The notes beneath the pieces were generated by a model. It did not search any database. It was not told where the DNA came from and saw nothing but the letters and a program-made list of their open reading frames with translations. Positions 58,461 to 64,000 of a stretch of DNA of 64,000 nucleotides are shown in pieces. Where the stretch lies: assembly GCA_025024175.1 (NCBI GenBank), contig QCXZ01000137.1, positions 7,068,001-7,132,000 on the forward strand. Reading direction: 5' to 3'. The stretch is from Rhyzopertha dominica (Eukaryota > Arthropoda > Insecta > Coleoptera > Bostrichidae). Numbering within the stretch: the stretch's first letter is position 1; each line of letters starts with the position of its first letter. The position numbers were made by a program, and so were the translations under genes.

Positions 58461-59851
58461 TATGTTATAAAATATCTCTTACAGTAAGCAAAATCTAGAA
58501 TACTATCTTAAAAATGTTATTGCTTCGCAGGTAATAAATTTTTAGATTTTAATAGTTTGAACTCGTTACCACATTTTGTAGTAAGCTAACTAGTATTTAG
58601 GGTTAAAGTACAGAAACGGAAAAATATTTATGACACAAAAGAAAACTTTAAGATTGAATTACAATGAACGTTATAACTAATCTTGAAGGTATAGGACTTT
58701 TTAAGGCAAACGCTATTCTAACTCTAACGACATTCTGCATTTCTTTCGAAAAAACAAAAATATCTTCGAACCATATGCTACACAAAATAATAATACTCCC
58801 AATACACAACCTCTCATAGTTTCTGTATGACTTTAGCGAAAAATATTCGGCTTTTTCTGTTCCTAATAAACATTAAACATCGAAGCCTGGTGGACACAGC
58901 GTACCTTTCTTTCCTCTACTAGAGTTGTAAGCCATAAACTATGTTATTCCCGTCCATATCACTTGAGCATAGGTTTATGGCTCTTCGCTCCGCCGTAAAA
59001 CGAATACCTACGTTATAAAGCCATGCAAGTTTATGTTTGGACGTATACGTCTTGTGACTCTTCCGAAATGCATTTGCTAATAAAATCGACATTTCCAAAA
59101 CAAACTAATTTCACGTCGTTTTCGTTTTGTAAACGCGCATGGGTCTTATGGTCGTTTAACGCTGGTGATTTATTTTTGAACATCCCGATTTCTAACATCG
59201 TGTCGCGGATTTGCCATATCTATTGAGAATGCGGGTTCCCCTCCATAAATCTCAAAGTCTATTTAGCTAATACGCTAAATTATAACAAAACGATCCCATT
59301 TTTTATCCTGGAATGAAGTTCTATAAGTACCTCAAAAACCTAAAATCGACGCTTTTGTCTACAGTCTTGATGGGAATCTAGATTTATTTTGTATTGTTTT
59401 GACACTTGCATCCGACCTCATAAGGCTCATTTGGTTCTTGAAAGGCTTCAAATATTGTCAAAATGTCAAACATTTAGTTGTAGCTATTGTATTGCTTTAT
59501 ATAGTGTAAAATATCTTATTGATGAATAGCAGGGTTTTGTGGAAGTTATTAAATAATAATAGTAAAACACTTGTTTTTACTTTATCATTGTTTACACAAA
59601 AATGTGCTCGTGTCAGGCTTCGGTAGAGTACACCACTTTTGAGTATACTCGATCAGAAAGTTTGAATGCACACCTTTTTTTGCTATGGTCGGATGACAGT
59701 ATAAAGAATCGATCAGCATCAATGTGTGCCATGGCTTAACAAGCATGTACACTCATTAACCTAATGAGTTTATTAACAATCTTCAAAATATCTTACTCAC
59801 ATATTCGGTGAAAAATCAATATTAAAAAATTACATGCGACTTATTACTTAC
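58461..59851. other. No recognisable gene
   Basis: AT-rich. A 67-codon frame at 59023-59226 is not assignable. Confidence 0.45.
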
Positions 59852-60634
59852 CAAAAAACCGTTGCAATTTGAATCAATACTTCCACATCCAATTGTCAAA
59901 ATGACATTTTTGCTTTTTATTTCTTATAGCATTTTTTCTCTCTACACATTTTTTCTAAGAAAAACGGTCCTCGTGATATTAGCAAAAATACATAAATTTT
60001 TAAAATTTTTAAATTTGAAAATTATTAACAGCAAAAATTACAAGATTTTCTATATAATACCAAAATTTAAAGTTATCGTACTAACAGGGTCCAAAATAGG
60101 TTTTTTGGAAATATTTCGACAATGTCCAAATTTTGGACTAATTTTCTAACACACTTTTTGTGAGAAATTTTATTTTCTATCTGATGGTATTTTCATTTTT
60201 TGAATATATTAAATATATTCGGAGATATTTGGGAAAAACCGTTTTCTTTAACTGACGCCTTTTTGCTAATACAATTTGCTACACAGAAAATTTATAGGGA
60301 CGAAAAATACTCGCAGCTATACTACTAATCACACCTTAAAACGAAAAACAAATAGAAATTTGTAAAAAGGGTAGTTAGCTCCTAATTTCGCCCCCTTCCC
60401 GGTACCCTACTTACCCCAAAAACAATAGGTCGCTTTGGGTAATTGAGATTTATACGTTTGCCAAATTTCAAGTTCATATATTGAGTCTTTCGAAAGTTAT
60501 CGTGTCCACAAACAAAACCACAGACACACAGACAAGAAGTTTTTTTGCTAAAATTTTGTTTTTTTATGTTTTCGACCATGAAAATTTTTTTCGCGATACA
60601 ATACTTCCCATCCGTTGGATGTGGAAGTAAAATA
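59852..60634 (+). mobile_element. TIR repeat element, copy B (about 783 bp)
   Basis: Direct-orientation partner of 23032-23896, sharing the TACTTCCACATCCAA ends (59878-59892 and, inverted, to 60629), the CACAGACACACAGACAAGAA tract, and the AAAAAACCGTTGCAA word outside the left TIR. It has several deletions relative to copy A, notably around 59945 and 60020. Confidence 0.75.
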
Positions 60635-63569
60635 AATTTAGTAGGCTATTTGTCAATTTGATTCTTTATTTATTTTTTAACATTAACTGCATTTGGTTTT
60701 TGGACTAACGATAACTGTATGGCTACATTTTCGATTAATGAGTATGCACATACTCACCTCATTTATGGTTACTGTAATGGCAATACAAGCGAGGCTGTAT
60801 TGTTACCGAAATTTCTAATCCTCCAGCAATCGAACAATGGCGGCGGCAGCTTCAGTGGAGTCGGGCGTGGGCAACTCAAGACGAATCGCAAAAAAAAAAT
60901 TGGGCGCCAAGTAGTTCAAAAAAGAATATATGTATGATCTGATACTAACCCTGAATCTGCGCGGTCAAATGCGTCAGCGAAGAACTACTAAGACCGCTAA
61001 CGATATGCTGAAAAACAGAATAGACGGCTACGAATCTCAACGAGGATTGGGCGACAACAAAAAAAAGGTCGAAATAGAACGAATATAATATAATGGCGAA
61101 ATCGATACCGTATACCAAATAAATTGAGATTGTATAGAGGCACATTAATATCAACAAATAAACAAGAAAACAAGCTTAACTAACATGCATTCATTCACTT
61201 CCTCACACACTTGCTACGAACTAAATATTAGTACTAATTTGATCTATTATGAACTCTACAGTTTTTTTTATATATAACATTCTACAAAAAGTTTATCAAT
61301 GGACGCTCTTGCAAGAGGTGATGGGTTTCTGGAGAGGAACCAATTATTATTAAAGCCTTACCATTGCTGTGATAGCAATCCAAAATTAAGGTTCTCCAGG
61401 ACCCTCACAAATGACTTACTAAGTATTTAATACTAAGCAGTAAACGGTTAATTTCTAATTTATTTAATAACGTGGGGTAGTTCTCTTTTTTTCTCCTCTC
61501 AATACTATAACCGGTTTAAGCACTAGTTGTTTAATTAAAATGACACAAAGCAAGCACAGGAATTACTTTTCCACGCAATCAATCCAATATTTTTCCATCG
61601 ACCAAGAAATCGCGAACCCATACGTGATGTTAAGTAGCAATAATCAAAATGATACTCATCGGTATGATCTCTGCCGTCCACTTGCTGCTACCAACTGGAA
61701 CCCGCCTCGAGCACCGGACTGCGCCCCACGGCACTCAATCACGAGACAATGACGCTGACCCTTCCTGATGATGTTTAGAGGTAAAGCCGCTGGCAGTAAT
61801 TTACCATAAATGGACGGAAACCAATCGAGGGATCGCTGAATGAATGTTTGTCGACGGTGTAGCACATGCGTCGAAGAAACGTCAGGAATGCTTGCTTGGA
61901 AAACTCCAGAATCTCAAACCAGCTTGTGTGCACAAAAAAAAACGCCTAAAAGATAAACAATGCTTAACAACCATTCTTTACAAGGCCGGACGAAAACGAG
62001 AAAAAGTTTATTTCCAACTTACCCCCTAATAATGGAGACGTTTTGTTCTACTCAAGAAGAAAATTTCGACCTTCGACAATACGTGAATCGCTTATCCGTC
62101 CAATCACGCAACAGTGGTTGAAGTAACTCTCTACCAAACTAGCAACAACCCTGGTGGCTATGTGCCAAATATCCGTGAAACCGAAAACTCAAACTTTAAT
62201 GAAGAGCCAAATACTTTTAGGCACAATGCCGACGATCCACTTAGCTTGCCGTGATCTCGAACCAAGAATGTGCTTCACAAGGCAACCTGAGCGCGTTCAC
62301 GAACTTGAACCCGATAAGATTTTGTGCTACACAAAAAGCAGCGATCGACTATCGGTAAAGAAACTTGGATACAATAGACTGATGAAAAGACAACCTACAT
62401 TAGTTGTCAAACTAATGTAACAGTATAAGCGGAAGTTCTAGTGCAGTGTATTCTCAATATCACACCCTATGCAATAAGAATGTTTATATAAAGATATAGA
62501 AAAAAAATGCCAGCAGAATATGCTTTCTTGACTTGGTCTTCAGTTATTCGTCTTTCACCAATATGTTTTGTAATAACTTATGCTAAATACTTTACGTAGC
62601 CTTCAAAAACTGCAAATATTCTACGTAATGAATGATTCATAAAACCATCTCATGTAAAGAACTAAAAACGTTCACCAATCGGCCACCCTGTACATCGCAA
62701 CCAACTAAACCAGTAATTCCCTTCCCCATTGAACCTCAGGTCTCCAGTCCTCACCTGAGAGCAACTCCTTTCATCTATTGCAGTCGAGACCTCTTAATCT
62801 TAATCAGAGATTTCAATGCAACGGCATGCATGTCACATTCACTGTCCTTTGATACGGGGCTTTTAGTGCAACCGTTTTATCTGTCGGGTCGCTGTACAAA
62901 TCGGCTGTCACAGCCTTTCTTCACGATATGTAACAAGCCATTATTTGTTTGTAATTAATAGGACCCTCCGCGTAGCCGTAGAGCTAATTGCGCTGTCGAT
63001 AATCGTGCGGTTGAGAAATATTGTCGGATGTGGACAGAAAACCGACGTTTATTGGTTCCACTGACGGAAATGGCTGTCGAACACTCAATAATTCTTATTG
63101 GAAACAAATTCTAGTAAAATACTGTAAGAGGACGGGTACAGAACAATCGTTTAACCCTCGTAGCTTTCACCCTTAATTTTTGAAAGGGAAGAGGGGTAAT
63201 TTGGAAGGACTCTAAAAGTCCAATTAATTTTTTCCCAATATTTCATTCATTACTGGAGAGTGTTAAATCTTTTAATCTTAAATCTTGTGCGCGTGCAGCT
63301 GGTAAATAGATTATGTTGTTTTAAAAACATGAAAACATATCATTAATGTAATTGTAAACGTAAGTCACTTACGACTCTTTACCTCGTTAAATCATATTTA
63401 GGAAAAATTACTGCTGTTTACCTGGAATGTACAGATCTGCATAAAATTTTATTTGACCAAATTTTCGTCAACATTTTTAAAGCCATCCATTCCTCCCTAA
63501 ATTGCGCCTGATACTTTAACGTAAAAAGTATTTGAGCTTGTTAAAACAGATGAATTTTGTAATTAATCA
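60635..63569. other. No assignable gene; decayed coding-like stretch at 61540-62420 and GC-richer patch at 62700-63070
   Basis: 61540-62420 has several consecutive open frames in changing phases (61540-61752, 61844-62029, 62154-62420) and codon-like composition, as in a decayed gene or retroelement, but no motif that I can name. 62700-63070 is less AT-rich and might be regulatory. Confidence 0.35.
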
Positions 63570-64000
63570 ATTTTTTTAAATTTAATTCAATTTATTTATT
63601 TCCATGTTAATACATAATTACAATTAGTTTTACATTAGCGAATTAACATAATTACAAAAATATTATGCAATAAAATCAGAAAGATATTCGTCGAAGGAAT
63701 AGTAACTTTTTTTCAAGTAGAAATTATTTCATCTATTTTTAAAAAGCTTTGTGTTTAAGCATTGAATGTGATGTGGAACTTTGTTAAAGATTTTGTAGCC
63801 TAATAACTAACACATGGCTAGTGTTATGTAGGTAATATAAATATGCGAAGTTTAAAAAAAAACGATATTTCCATACTTCATAAAGGAGAAATCCACAAAC
63901 GATTCGAAGAATTTAGAGTTTGTTTCCAAACCAGAATACAGTAAATTTCCCTAAAGCGTACATAAGCATAGTTAACAGAAAGCAGGTCATAGTGGGAAAC
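63570..64000 (-). pseudogene. LINE reverse-transcriptase C-terminal relic
   Basis: The minus strand reads NYAYVRFREIYCILVWKQTL (the Y.I..YGI..W segment, 63900-63980), a decayed middle, then ILFNKVPHHIQCLNTKLF, KNR and NNFYLKKSYYSFDEYLSDF ending with a stop near 63665, followed by an AT-rich 3' end. The (Y)N.(V/L)P..I......FK..L..FL....YS(V/F)DE(F/Y)L.D layout is the usual end of Jockey-like pol proteins. The element continues beyond the window. Confidence 0.7.

Noticed and set aside
1..64000. CRISPR arrays, bacterial operons, riboswitches, integrons
   Set aside because: None is present. The window has eukaryotic repeats and a spliced exon, and no regularly spaced direct repeats.

Overview
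This is animal nuclear DNA, most likely from an insect. It is AT-rich, has a few N bases, and carries no operons or bacterial-type genes. The insect call rests on the transposon fauna: DD41D mariner, Tc1, a BED-type hAT, THAP and SWIM/YqaJ-associated DNA elements, several LINE clades and Penelope. The mariner proteins look most like those I know from beetles, but the order cannot be fixed from sequence alone.

Only one stretch looks like host coding sequence: a 207-bp exon on the minus strand at 11735-11941. It matches the N-terminal inhibitory (GBD/FH3) region of an INF2-type inverted formin (Drosophila Formin 3 group). Its donor site is good. Its only acceptor, however, puts an in-frame TGA as the first codon. 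No neighbouring formin exon is visible within 11.7 kb downstream or 52 kb upstream, so most of the window is probably giant intron or intergenic DNA.

Almost everything else recognisable is transposon debris. From left to right: two opposed LINE reverse-transcriptase (RT) relics (1-1.7 kb); a TIR element with a THAP exon (3-3.9 kb); a complete but dead DD41D mariner (4.9-6.3 kb); a 34-bp-arm hairpin inside 17-bp direct repeats (8.2 kb); a Penelope-like RT relic (9 kb); a TIR element with a SWIM/YqaJ-associated gene fragment (10.2-11.1 kb); the formin exon; a hAT element with a perfect 8-bp target duplication and a BED-finger start (12.1-13.2 kb); a LINE relic (14.5 kb); and a complete Tc1 element with a lost catalytic Asp (16.3-17.6 kb).

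Further right are LINE relics at 21.7, 29.4, 35.0, 41.1 and 63.6 kb, and a long TIR repeat present twice (23.0 and 59.9 kb). A fold-back element lies next to a small MITE at 38.3 and 44.1 kb. A pair of outward-facing inverted repeats at 45.2 and 47.7 kb resembles Penelope terminal repeats with hammerhead-ribozyme-like cores. A mariner graveyard of five relics occupies 53.8-58.5 kb.

Between these lie long AT-rich stretches without recognisable genes, broken by several patches of more balanced base composition (for example 15.35-15.9, 22.66-22.96, 31.6-32.0, 37.0-37.35, 38.9-39.3, 42.3-42.8, 49.6-50.2, 55.1-55.6 and 62.7-63.1 kb). These are plausible conserved enhancers of a large gene, but that is inference only.
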